Below, piece by piece: positions 1 to 6,592 of a stretch of 23,370 nt of DNA. The position numbers and the translations under genes were made by a program. Positions within the stretch are counted from its first letter, which is position 1; every line of letters begins with the position of its first letter. This DNA comes from Peptococcaceae bacterium (GTDB lineage Bacteria > Bacillota > Desulfitobacteriia > Desulfitobacteriales > Syntrophobotulaceae). A model generated the notes under the pieces. It did no database searches, was not told the origin of the DNA, and was given only the letters and a program-made list of their open reading frames with translations. Where the stretch lies: positions 1 through 23,370 of the forward strand of contig JAAYII010000036.1 of assembly GCA_012523535.1 (NCBI GenBank), written 5' to 3'.

Positions 1-471
1 AAAGAAGAAATTGAAGAACTTCTCTACCATACTTTTGAGGAGTTATATGAAAAGCGGGAGGAAGATTTTGGCTCGGAGCTGATGCGGGAAATTGAACGAG
101 CTGTTGTCCTTCAGGTTGTTGACACCCGTTGGAAAGATCATCTTGCCGCTATGGACAGCTTGCGGGAAGGCATCGGCCTGCGGGCTTACGGGCAAAAAGA
201 TCCATTGATTGAGTATAAAAATGAAGCCTTTGATATGTTCCAAAGCATGATTGAGGCCATCCAGGAAGACGTGGTTACTTATATTATGCGGGTAACTCCA
301 AAAATTACCGGCCAAGCGCCGGAACAACCGCGAAATGTTTCCGAGAACCGCTATGAGGATCAACAAGCGGTGAAAACCCCCCGTCGGGTAGGAGAACAAA
401 TCGGCCGTAATGATCCCTGTCCTTGCGGTAGCGGCAAAAAATATAAAAAGTGTTGCGGAGCCAATAAATAA
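1..471 (+). CDS. secA: Preprotein translocase ATPase SecA, C-terminal end (5' truncated)
   Basis: This is the last 156 codons of SecA, the cytoplasmic motor that pushes unfolded preproteins through SecYEG. The reading frame is open from base 1, so the gene starts outside the window. The visible part begins in the helical scaffold/wing region: residues around 100-250 nt read VDTRWKDHLAAMDSLREGI followed by LRAYGQKDPLIEYKNEAF, both strongly conserved in SecA. After a variable linker the protein ends in a SEC-C zinc motif, GRNDPCPCGSGKKYKKCC, with the Cys-X-Cys-X8-Cys-Cys arrangement that binds zinc and SecB or ribosomes. The stop is TAA at 469-471. prfB follows after 67 bases, the usual neighbour in Clostridia and Bacilli. 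The identification is very secure; only the missing N-terminal part cannot be assessed. Confidence 0.97.
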   Translation, partial: KEEIEELLYHTFEELYEKREEDFGSELMREIERAVVLQVVDTRWKDHLAAMDSLREGIGLRAYGQKDPLIEYKNEAFDMFQSMIEAIQEDVVTYIMRVTPKITGQAPEQPRNVSENRYEDQQAVKTPRRVGEQIGRNDPCPCGSGKKYKKCCGANK

Positions 472-538
472 ATTGAAAAATATGGCCGGAAACGGACAAA
501 CTGTTGTTGATATTAAATCAATTTTTAGGAGTGGTAAA

Positions 539-1646
539 ATGCTGTCGGATTGGAAAAAAGACCTTGAAAATTTAAAAATGCGTTTGGCAGATTTGAGGGT
601 TTCTCTTTGACGTTGCCGGAAGAGAAGCTAAAATAAACCAGATTGAAGAAGAAATCAAAAAAGACGGATTTTGGGACAATCCAGCCCAGGCTCAGAAAGT
701 AATGCAGGAATTGACGCGGCAGAAAAATAAAGTGGAATTATATAATGAACTTAAGCAAAAAATAGAAGATACCATCCTTCTTTGGGAACTGGCTATGGAA
801 GAGGAAGATCTATCCCAGGAAGAAGAAATAAAGCAGACGATCAAGGAATTAGAAAACCGTTTTGACCAGTTGGAGCTGGAAATTCTTTTAAGCGGTCCTT
901 ATGACCGCAATAATGCTATTATAACCCTGCACTCGGGAGCAGGCGGTACGGAATCCCAGGATTGGGTTCAAATGTTGTACCGTATGTATGTAAGATGGGC
1001 GGAACGCCATAAATATAAGGTTGAAACTTTAGATTTACTGCCGGGGGAAGAGGCCGGAATAAAAAGCGTTACCTTTTCCGTGGTTGGTGACAATGCCTAT
1101 GGGTACGCCAAATGCGAAAAAGGTGTACACCGCCTGGTTAGGATCTCCCCTTTCGATGCCTCCGGAAGGCGGCATACTTCTTTTGCTTCGGTGGATGTTA
1201 TCCCGGAAGTTAATGAAGATATGGAAATAACCATAGATCCGGAAGATTTAAAAGTGGATACTTACCGCTCGGGAGGCGCCGGTGGCCAGCATGAGAATAA
1301 AACTGACTCCGCAGTAAGGATCACCCATCTTCCTACAGGAATTGTTGTCCAATGCCAGAGCGAAAGATCCCAGATACAAAATAAAGCCCACTGTATGCGA
1401 ATTCTCCAGGCTAAATTATTGGAACTAAAAAGAAAACAACAAGAAAACGAGCTGATGGAAATACGCGGCGAACTGACCGATATTGCTTGGGGAAACCAAA
1501 TTAGATCTTATGTTTTTCATCCCTACAATATGGTTTAAGATCATCGGACCAATGTCGAAACCAGCAATATTAATGCTGTCATGGACGGAGAGATTGACCA
1601 GTTTATTTCGGCCTGGTTGCAGTTAAATGCGGGCCAAGCAAAGTAG
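539..1646 (+). CDS. prfB: Peptide chain release factor 2, +1 programmed frameshift, interrupted by an in-frame UAA
   Basis: RF2 recognises UAA and UGA stop codons in the ribosomal A site and triggers peptide release. The start is ATG 539 behind AGGAGTGG. The first 23 codons run into TGA at 608-610. A +1 shift at CTT-TGA-C continues as DVAGREAKINQIEEEIKKDG, giving about 368 residues, the normal RF2 length. The stop-codon-reading tripeptide SPF is at residues 203-205 and the catalytic GGQ at 248-250. Two oddities are visible. The residue two after GGQ is Glu (GGQHENKT), where I expect Val or Ile. More seriously, codon 333 is TAA, in the place of the conserved Lys of MVKDHRT. Beyond it the frame stays open through DHRTNVETSNINAVMDGEID to TAG at 1644-1646, so 35 C-terminal residues are intact in sequence but cut off. 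It is either a recent nonsense mutation, a sequencing error, or a suppressed codon. The family call is certain; whether the gene is functional is open. Confidence 0.93.
595..611 (+). promoter_or_regulatory. prfB: RF2 autoregulatory +1 programmed frameshift site
   Basis: The sequence in the zero frame is TTG AGG GTT TCT CTT TGA C. The slippery codon CTT (605-607) precedes the UGA stop (608-610) and a following C, exactly the known RF2 recoding motif. The internal Shine-Dalgarno-like GAGGG lies at 595-599, a few bases upstream of the slip codon, as in the Escherichia coli site. Skipping T608 places GAC (609-611) in the decoding site and restores the long frame. In known cases scarcity of RF2 slows termination at this UGA and favours the shift, so RF2 controls its own synthesis. 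Confidence 0.95.
1536..1538 (+). other. In-frame UAA nonsense codon inside prfB
   Basis: The codons around this point read ATG GTT TAA GAT CAT CGG ACC. Family members have a lysine here (MVKDHRT), so a single A-to-T change in AAA would produce it. No frameshift or second stop follows before the natural TAG at 1644-1646. The base after the stop is G. Confidence 0.9.
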
Positions 1647-1688
1647 ATTGGTGGATACATAATTAAATAAACTCGGTTGTCATAACAG

Positions 1689-1700
1689 GGTCGGCCGACC
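1689..1700. repeat. 12-bp perfect GC-rich palindrome in the prfB-transketolase gap
   Basis: GGTCGGCCGACC is its own reverse complement and sits in the otherwise AT-rich 108-base gap between the prfB stop and the transketolase start, 54 bases before the ATG at 1755. It could be a dimeric protein-binding site or, as a zero-loop palindrome, a poor RNA hairpin. No U-tract follows, so it is not a canonical terminator. Its function is unknown. Confidence 0.5.
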
Positions 1701-1754
1701 GGGCAGCAGTAATGAGGCCCAAAAGGAAACAAAATAATAAAAGGAGGAAATAAT

Positions 1755-2576
1755 ATGCCCAATATACAGGATATGGCTCGCATTATACGCCAAGATATAA
1801 TAACAATGCTGGCGGCTGCAAAGTCCGGGCACCCGGGGGGAAGCTTGTCAGCTGCAGATATTATAGCTGTACTTTATTTTTCTGAAATGAGAGTGGATCC
1901 TCAGAATCCAAACTGGCCTGAAAGGGATCGCTTTGTTTTGAGCAAAGGACATGCCGCTCCTGTTCTTTATGCGGCTTTAGCCGAGAAGGGATTTTTCCCG
2001 AAAGAGGAGCTGCTTAAGTTGAGAAAAACAGGGCATTTTCTTCAGGGGCATCCGGACATGAACAAAGTCCCGGGAGTAGACATGTCGACCGGATCTTTGG
2101 GACATGGTATTTCCGTAGCTGCAGGGATGGCTCTGGCCGCTAAAATCGACAATAAAGACTATCGGGTCTATTGCCTGCTGGGTGATGGGGAAGCGGAAGA
2201 AGGAATAGTTTGGGAGGCGGCAATGGCTGCCGCTCATTATAAACTTGATAACCTTTTGGTAATTCTTGACCATAACGGCCTGCAAATTGACGGCCCGGTA
2301 AAAGATGTTATGAATTTGGAACCCTTGCCTGATAAGTGGCGGGCTTTTGGTTGGAACGTATTGGAAGTGGACGGGCATAATATTGAAGAATTGACGGCTT
2401 CCCTGCAAGTAGCCAAAAATTTTGTGGGAAAACCCACCATTATCATTGCCAAAACAGTAAAAGGCAAAGGAGTTTCTTTTATGGAAAACCAAGTTGGTTG
2501 GCATGGCAATGCCCCCAGTGCGGAACAAGCCGAAGCCGCTTTGGCTGAGTTGAAAGGTGGGAATAGAAATGGCTGA
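1755..2576 (+). CDS. Transketolase, N-terminal (TPP-binding) subunit
   Basis: This encodes 273 residues of the thiamine-pyrophosphate-binding half of transketolase, which moves two-carbon ketol units between sugar phosphates in the non-oxidative pentose phosphate pathway. ATG 1755 follows a strong AGGAGG. Near the N-terminus SGHPGGSLSAADI and the downstream RFVLSKGHA are substrate/TPP contacts. GDGEAEEG, followed by the Asn in DHNGLQIDG, forms the GDG-N Mg-TPP motif. The C-terminal part contains KTVKGKGVSFME and WHGNAPS, also typical. The protein stops where the pyrimidine domain of a fused enzyme would begin, and that domain is supplied by the next gene, which overlaps by 8 bases. Split transketolases are a normal form in Clostridia and archaea, so this is not a broken gene. 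The substrate could in principle be another sugar, since some split paralogues are specialised. Confidence 0.95.
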   Translation: MPNIQDMARIIRQDIITMLAAAKSGHPGGSLSAADIIAVLYFSEMRVDPQNPNWPERDRFVLSKGHAAPVLYAALAEKGFFPKEELLKLRKTGHFLQGHPDMNKVPGVDMSTGSLGHGISVAAGMALAAKIDNKDYRVYCLLGDGEAEEGIVWEAAMAAAHYKLDNLLVILDHNGLQIDGPVKDVMNLEPLPDKWRAFGWNVLEVDGHNIEELTASLQVAKNFVGKPTIIIAKTVKGKGVSFMENQVGWHGNAPSAEQAEAALAELKGGNRNG

Positions 2577-3555
2577 ATTACTGGTTGACTGGAAAAAAGA
2601 AAAGAAAATAGCAACAAGGGAAGCTTACGGGCAGGCTTTGGTTCAACTTGGCAAGGATAATCCCGATATTGTTGTACTCGACGCCGATTTGGCCAAATCC
2701 ACCAAAACTTCAGATTTTGCAAAAGCTTTTCCCCAAAGGTTTTTTGACATGGGCATTGCAGAACAGAATATGATCGGTTTTGCCGCCGGTTTAGCAACAA
2801 CCGGTAAAATACCATTTGCCAGTTCTTTTGCGATTTTTGCTACGGGGAGAGCTTTTGAACAAATTCGTAATTCAGTGGCTTATCCCCGGCTGAACGTCAA
2901 AATAGCCGCCACACATGCCGGCATTAGCGTGGGAGAGGACGGCGGGTCCCACCAGGCAATAGAAGATCTGGCCTTGATGAGATCATTGCCTAACATGACG
3001 GTTCTGGTACCGGCGGATGCAACGGAAACCAAAAAGGCCATCCTAGCAGCTGCCGCTTATCAGGGGCCGGTTTATATCAGGATGGGAAGATTGGCAGTAC
3101 CGGTGTTATTTACTGATGATTATAATTTTGTTATCGGCAAAGCCAATGTAATACGCGAAGGCCAAGACGCGGCTATTATCGCCAACGGTTTGATGGTGGC
3201 CGAAGCTTTGCAAGCCGCTGAAGAGCTATCCGCCCAAGGGATAAACACAACGGTTGTCAACTGTGCTTCCCTTAAACCTCTGGATAGAGACACCATTTTA
3301 AAAGTCGCCAGGCAAACCGGGGCTGTGGTTACGGCTGAAGAGCATAATATTATCGGCGGATTGGGTAGTGCGGTAGCTGAAGTCTTGAGCGAACATTATC
3401 CTGTTCCCCTTTACCGGGTAGGAATAAAAGACACTTTTGGCGAATCGGGCAGTCCTGAGGAATTATTGCAAAAATACGGTCTGACTTCAGCCCATATAAT
3501 TCAAGCGGTAAAGTCAGTACTGGCAAGAAAAAACGAAAAATCGGACATTAATTAA
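2569..3555 (+). CDS. Transketolase, C-terminal (pyrimidine-binding) subunit
   Basis: This encodes about 328 residues forming the pyrimidine-binding and C-terminal domains that complete transketolase with the preceding gene. I chose ATG 2569, eight bases after AAGGTGGG, over the in-frame GTG at 2557. The ATG lies inside the end of the upstream gene (ATGGCTGA overlap), indicating translational coupling and a 1:1 subunit ratio. The motif FFDMGIAEQNMIGFAAGLA carries the conserved catalytic Glu that activates the TPP pyrimidine ring. It is followed by THAGISVGEDGGSHQAIEDL, and later by the C-terminal transketolase domain (TAEEHNIIGGLGSAVAEVL, then FGESG). The gene ends with TAA and is followed by a strong terminator, so the two subunit genes end their transcription unit here. 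The identification is very secure. Confidence 0.95.
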   Translation: MAELLVDWKKEKKIATREAYGQALVQLGKDNPDIVVLDADLAKSTKTSDFAKAFPQRFFDMGIAEQNMIGFAAGLATTGKIPFASSFAIFATGRAFEQIRNSVAYPRLNVKIAATHAGISVGEDGGSHQAIEDLALMRSLPNMTVLVPADATETKKAILAAAAYQGPVYIRMGRLAVPVLFTDDYNFVIGKANVIREGQDAAIIANGLMVAEALQAAEELSAQGINTTVVNCASLKPLDRDTILKVARQTGAVVTAEEHNIIGGLGSAVAEVLSEHYPVPLYRVGIKDTFGESGSPEELLQKYGLTSAHIIQAVKSVLARKNEKSDIN

Positions 3556-3608
3556 AAACATTAATCAAAATAGAAAAATTAATTTAAATGGAACACAATA
3601 TTATTGAT

Positions 3609-3635
3609 AAAGAACCCTGCTCCAGGGTTCTTTTA
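3609..3635 (+). terminator. Rho-independent terminator after the transketolase genes
   Basis: An 11-bp perfect stem, AAAGAACCCTG paired with CAGGGTTCTTT, closes a three-base loop (CTC) and runs into a short T-run (TTTT at 3631-3634). It lies 54 bases after the stop codon at 3555. The stem is partly symmetric for the opposite strand, but no minus-strand gene ends here. Confidence 0.92.
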
Positions 3636-3641
3636 CATTTA

Positions 3642-3670
3642 TTGTTTTTAAAATCATTTTATGTTAATCT
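3642..3670 (+). promoter_or_regulatory. Possible promoter for the ftsE-ftsX cluster
   Basis: TTGTTT at 3642-3647 and TAATCT at 3665-3670 are 17 bases apart, and a TG dinucleotide sits one base before the -10 candidate. The match to the vegetative consensus is moderate. Position supports it: just after the upstream terminator and before ftsE. It would give a leader of about 125 bases containing the inverted repeat at 3711-3791. Confidence 0.25.
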
Positions 3671-3710
3671 CTCTACTTTTTTATTAAATGTTTAATTTTT
3701 CTAGTCTTAG

Positions 3711-3791
3711 CTAACAGGAAAATACAGTACTTTGTCGAAGATTAAGAAAAGCAAAATGGTCTCATAGGCATAAAGATATATAACCTGTTAG
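3711..3791 (+). repeat. 8-bp inverted repeat whose right arm touches the ftsE ribosome binding site
   Basis: CTAACAGG (3711-3718) is the exact reverse complement of CCTGTTAG (3784-3791). The last bases of the right arm are the first bases of the AGGAGG ribosome binding site of ftsE (ATG 3801). If both arms are in one transcript, pairing would partly occlude the site. The 65-base loop makes this speculative. Confidence 0.4.
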
Positions 3792-3800
3792 GAGGGCAGA

Positions 3801-4487
3801 ATGATAAAGTTAAGGAATGTGTCGAAAATTTACCCTAATGGAGCGCGAGCTCTAATAGGTGTTAATTTAGATATTGCCAAGGGTGAATTTGTTTTTATAG
3901 TCGGGCCCAGCGGAGCAGGTAAATCCACCTTGATTAAACTGCTTTATCGAGAAGAGATTGCTACCCGGGGTCAGGTTTTTATAAATAACATCAATTTAGT
4001 GAGGCTAAAAAACCGCCAGGTACCAGCGTTGAGAAGAAATATGGGCGTTATTTTTCAGGATTTTAAATTATTGCCCAACAAAACGGTCTTTGAAAATGTG
4101 GCTTTTGCCTTGCAAGTAATAGCTAAAGACAAAAAAGAAATCAAGGAAAAAACTTTAAGTGTATTAGATTTAGTGGGATTAAGCAAGAAAGCAAATGCTT
4201 TTCCCGCCCAACTCTCGGGTGGCGAACAGCAAAGAGTTTGTATTGCCAGAGCTTTAGTCAACCGTCCTGAGCTATTAATTGCCGATGAGCCTACCGGGAA
4301 TCTTGATATCGATACTGCCTGGGGGATTGTAGAGATATTGGACAGAATCAATAAGTATGGCACAACTGTTGTTATGGCCACTCATGCCCTTCATATCGTG
4401 GAGCAAATGAATAAAAGGGTTGTACGGGTCGAAGGAGGAAGGATTGTCGAAGACAGAGCAGAGGAGGAAGTACGCATTGGCATTTAA
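3801..4487 (+). CDS. ftsE: Cell division ATP-binding protein FtsE
   Basis: FtsE is the cytoplasmic ATPase of the FtsEX complex, an ABC-type machine of the MacB class that transmits ATP hydrolysis through FtsX to activate peptidoglycan hydrolases outside the membrane. The 228-residue length is normal. Visible motifs are Walker A GPSGAGKST near residue 36, the Q-loop in VIFQDFKLLPNKTVFENV, the signature LSGGEQQRV, Walker B LLIADEPTGNLD, and the switch His in MATHALH. ATG 3801 is preceded by AGGAGG. The 3' end overlaps the ftsX start by 11 bases, as expected for a coupled pair. A macrolide-export or lipoprotein-release ATPase would share the motifs, but the immediately following FtsX fixes the identity. 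Confidence 0.95.
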   Translation: MIKLRNVSKIYPNGARALIGVNLDIAKGEFVFIVGPSGAGKSTLIKLLYREEIATRGQVFINNINLVRLKNRQVPALRRNMGVIFQDFKLLPNKTVFENVAFALQVIAKDKKEIKEKTLSVLDLVGLSKKANAFPAQLSGGEQQRVCIARALVNRPELLIADEPTGNLDIDTAWGIVEILDRINKYGTTVVMATHALHIVEQMNKRVVRVEGGRIVEDRAEEEVRIGI

Positions 4488-5361
4488 TTCCTTGAAATAT
4501 ATTTTAGCTCAAGGCCTAGTTTCCTTAAAAAGAAACGTTTGGCTCAGTTTGGCTTCAATTCTGACCGTAGCAATTTCCTTAATTCTTTTGGGCAGCTCCA
4601 TAATTTTTCTGGCCAATGCTACCACTATTGCCAAAACTTTTGAATCACAGGTACAGATTGCTGTTTTTTTGGACGATAATTTAGATGACGGGCAAGTTGC
4701 CGCCATTCAAAATAGAATATAGAATTTGCCGGGTATAGAAAGCGTGACTCTTACCACCAAAGAACAGGCCTTGTGGGATTTTCAAGAGTCAATGAATACA
4801 ACATCGCTGTTAGAGGATTTGGGAGGGATAAATCCCTTCCCCGATAAAATCACCATAATCGCCACTGATCCCAATTTGGTTAAGGACATTGCCTCCCAAG
4901 TGGAGAAAATCCCGGGAGTAGAAAATGTCCGTTATGGACAAGGTTTTTTGGAAAAACTTTTAGCCTTTACCAATTGGCTGCGCTGGATTGGCATGGCTGT
5001 GGTGGCAGTATTTGCGCTTATAGCCCTGTTATTGATTTCACTTAGTATTAAGACCAATGTCAATTCCAGGGAAAAAGAAATACAAATCATGAGACTGGTG
5101 GGAGCCAGCAATTCTTTTGTTCGATGGCCGTTTATTATTGAAGGCTTAGTTATTGGACTCTTGGGAGGCTTGATTGCCGTAGCGGCAGTCGGCTTTGCTT
5201 ATAACTGGCTTCTCCAATATATAATTTCTTCCTTAGCTTTCATTCCGGTTGTTGCCAATCAAGAATTTATAATTATGGTTTTCTTGATCATGGTGTTAGG
5301 CGGCATGTTGATGGGGGCTCTAGCCAGTATGATCTCCGTAAGAAAATTTCTATGTTTTTAG
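4477..5361 (+). CDS. ftsX: Cell division protein FtsX, interrupted by an in-frame UAG
   Basis: FtsX is the four-helix membrane partner of FtsE; its large extracellular loop docks the hydrolase. I chose TTG 4477, nine bases after GAGGAGG, which yields AFNSLKYILAQGLVSLKRNV and a total of 294 residues, the usual family length. An upstream ATG at 4420 is in frame but lies inside ftsE. The first membrane helix spans residues 20-45 (LSLASILTVAISLILLG). The extracellular domain follows, and three C-terminal helices lie beyond residue 165, ending ISVRKFLCF. Codon 82 is TAG (4720-4722), between the text DGQVAAIQNRI and NLPGIESVTLTTKEQAL. The frame continues unbroken for 213 more codons. As written, translation would stop after one helix, giving a non-functional protein. 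The family is certain; functionality depends on whether the TAG is real and whether it is read through. Confidence 0.9.
4720..4722 (+). other. In-frame UAG nonsense codon inside ftsX
   Basis: The codons read AGA ATA TAG AAT TTG CCG GGT. Homologues have a sense residue in the KxIPGV-like segment here, often a charged one. One base change from AAG, GAG or CAG is enough to explain it. Reading resumes in the same frame with no further damage, and the natural stop of the gene, at 5359-5361, is also TAG. Confidence 0.9.
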
Positions 5362-5371
5362 GAGGGAAGAG

Positions 5372-6508
5372 ATGTCCGGGTTTTCTAAAGCGAAGATAAT
5401 AATATTAACCTTTCTCTTTGTTATTGCCTTTGTAATTCCGGCAGCAGCCGACGAGTTAAATGATGCTTTGCGAAAGCAGCAAGAACTGATTGAGCAACAA
5501 AATCAAGCTGCCAGTAGGCTTAAAAACCTGACTAACAGAGCAGACACCATAAAAAAACAAATCCAACAGTTAAACGTCCAAATTTCGGCTGCTGAAAACG
5601 ATTTGAAGGAAAAAGAAAAATTATATATACAGGCCCAACAGGATGTTGCAGACATAAAAAGAGAAATAAATGCCAAACAAGCTGAATTAAATAAACGGCA
5701 GGATGTTTTGCGCCAAAGGGTACGCACAATATATGAAGAAGGACAAATGAGCTACTTGGAGGTTATTTTCCAAGCCACCGATTTGGCCGATTTCATTTCC
5801 AGAGTCGAGTATATGAGCTGTTTGGTGGAAAACGATCAGAATATTCTTAGCGATATCCGACTTCAAAAGCAGGAGTTGGATAAAAAGAAAGAGGAATTGG
5901 TGGCTAAACTGGAGCATGCGGAGAAACTGAAAAAAGAAGCTGAAGAGGCCAAGGCCTATTTGGATAGCGTTAAGGCCAAAAAAGAAATAGCTTTGGCTCA
6001 AAATGAGCAGGATCAGGCTGCACTGATAGAACAAATCGAAAAGCTGGAAAAGGATTCTAAAGCATTAGAATCAAAGATTAGAGAATTACAGAAAAAATAT
6101 GCGGGAAGCAATATTAACGGTTCCATTAGTGTTTGGCCTACTCCCAACTGCAAGTATATCACCAGTCCTTTTGGCTATAGGATACATCCCATAACCGGTC
6201 AACACAAGCTACATACCGGGGTGGATATTGGGGCTTCTTATGGTTCAAACGTTGTAGCCACCGGAGCAGGCATAGTTATTTTTTCCGGCTGGTACGGGGC
6301 TTATGGCAATACAGTTATTATTGACCATGGCAATGGAATTTCCAGCTTGTACGGGCATCTGTCATCCCGTGCGGTGTCAGAAAATGACGTAGTTGTTCCC
6401 GGTCAAGTCATTGGCAAAGTCGGTTCAACCGGTTGGAGCACCGGACCTCACCTGCATTTTGAAGTTCGTAAAAACGGGGAGCCGGTAAATCCCCTGCAGT
6501 ATTTCTAA
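5372..6508 (+). CDS. Secreted coiled-coil M23 (LytM) peptidoglycan endopeptidase, probable FtsEX effector
   Basis: This 378-residue protein starts at ATG 5372 behind GGAGGG, ten bases after ftsX. It has an N-terminal signal sequence ending in IPAAA near residue 26. A long coiled coil follows, rich in Gln, Lys and Glu, over about residues 30-245 (for example IEQIEKLEKDSKALESKI). The M23 metallopeptidase domain occupies about residues 265-378. Zinc ligands appear intact: His281 and Asp285 in HTGVDIG, and His362 in HLHFEV, with His360 as catalytic His. The arrangement matches EnvC-like proteins, but unlike E. coli EnvC the metal ligands are present, so it is probably an active hydrolase that cuts peptide cross-links. 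Known FtsEX partners (EnvC, PcsB, CwlO) use a coiled coil to dock on FtsX. The adjacency makes this the likely partner here, by inference. Confidence 0.9.
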   Translation: MSGFSKAKIIILTFLFVIAFVIPAAADELNDALRKQQELIEQQNQAASRLKNLTNRADTIKKQIQQLNVQISAAENDLKEKEKLYIQAQQDVADIKREINAKQAELNKRQDVLRQRVRTIYEEGQMSYLEVIFQATDLADFISRVEYMSCLVENDQNILSDIRLQKQELDKKKEELVAKLEHAEKLKKEAEEAKAYLDSVKAKKEIALAQNEQDQAALIEQIEKLEKDSKALESKIRELQKKYAGSNINGSISVWPTPNCKYITSPFGYRIHPITGQHKLHTGVDIGASYGSNVVATGAGIVIFSGWYGAYGNTVIIDHGNGISSLYGHLSSRAVSENDVVVPGQVIGKVGSTGWSTGPHLHFEVRKNGEPVNPLQYF

Positions 6509-6592
6509 GTCATAATGCGCATATAATAAAGTCAGAATTTTATATTTCAAGAAATAAATAACTAAATTATTTTTAAAAGAGGGAGTAAACTA

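Noticed and set aside
527..538. Terminator between secA and prfB (TTGAT-N5-ATCAA then TTTTT, about 506-525)
   Set aside because: The stem is only five A/T-rich base pairs, too weak for termination; secA and prfB are commonly co-transcribed.
2237..2815. 192-codon open frame on the minus strand
   Set aside because: It runs antisense to the conserved transketolase genes, has no ribosome binding site or recognisable motif, and is a shadow frame.
1755..3555. Transketolase split by a frameshift or pseudogenisation
   Set aside because: Each half has its own ribosome binding site, and the ATG/TGA overlap and domain boundary match the known two-subunit form.
4720..4722. UAG read as pyrrolysine
   Set aside because: Pyrrolysine is known mainly from methylamine methyltransferases; nothing in the window suggests Pyl genes, and UAG is a normal stop in several genes here.
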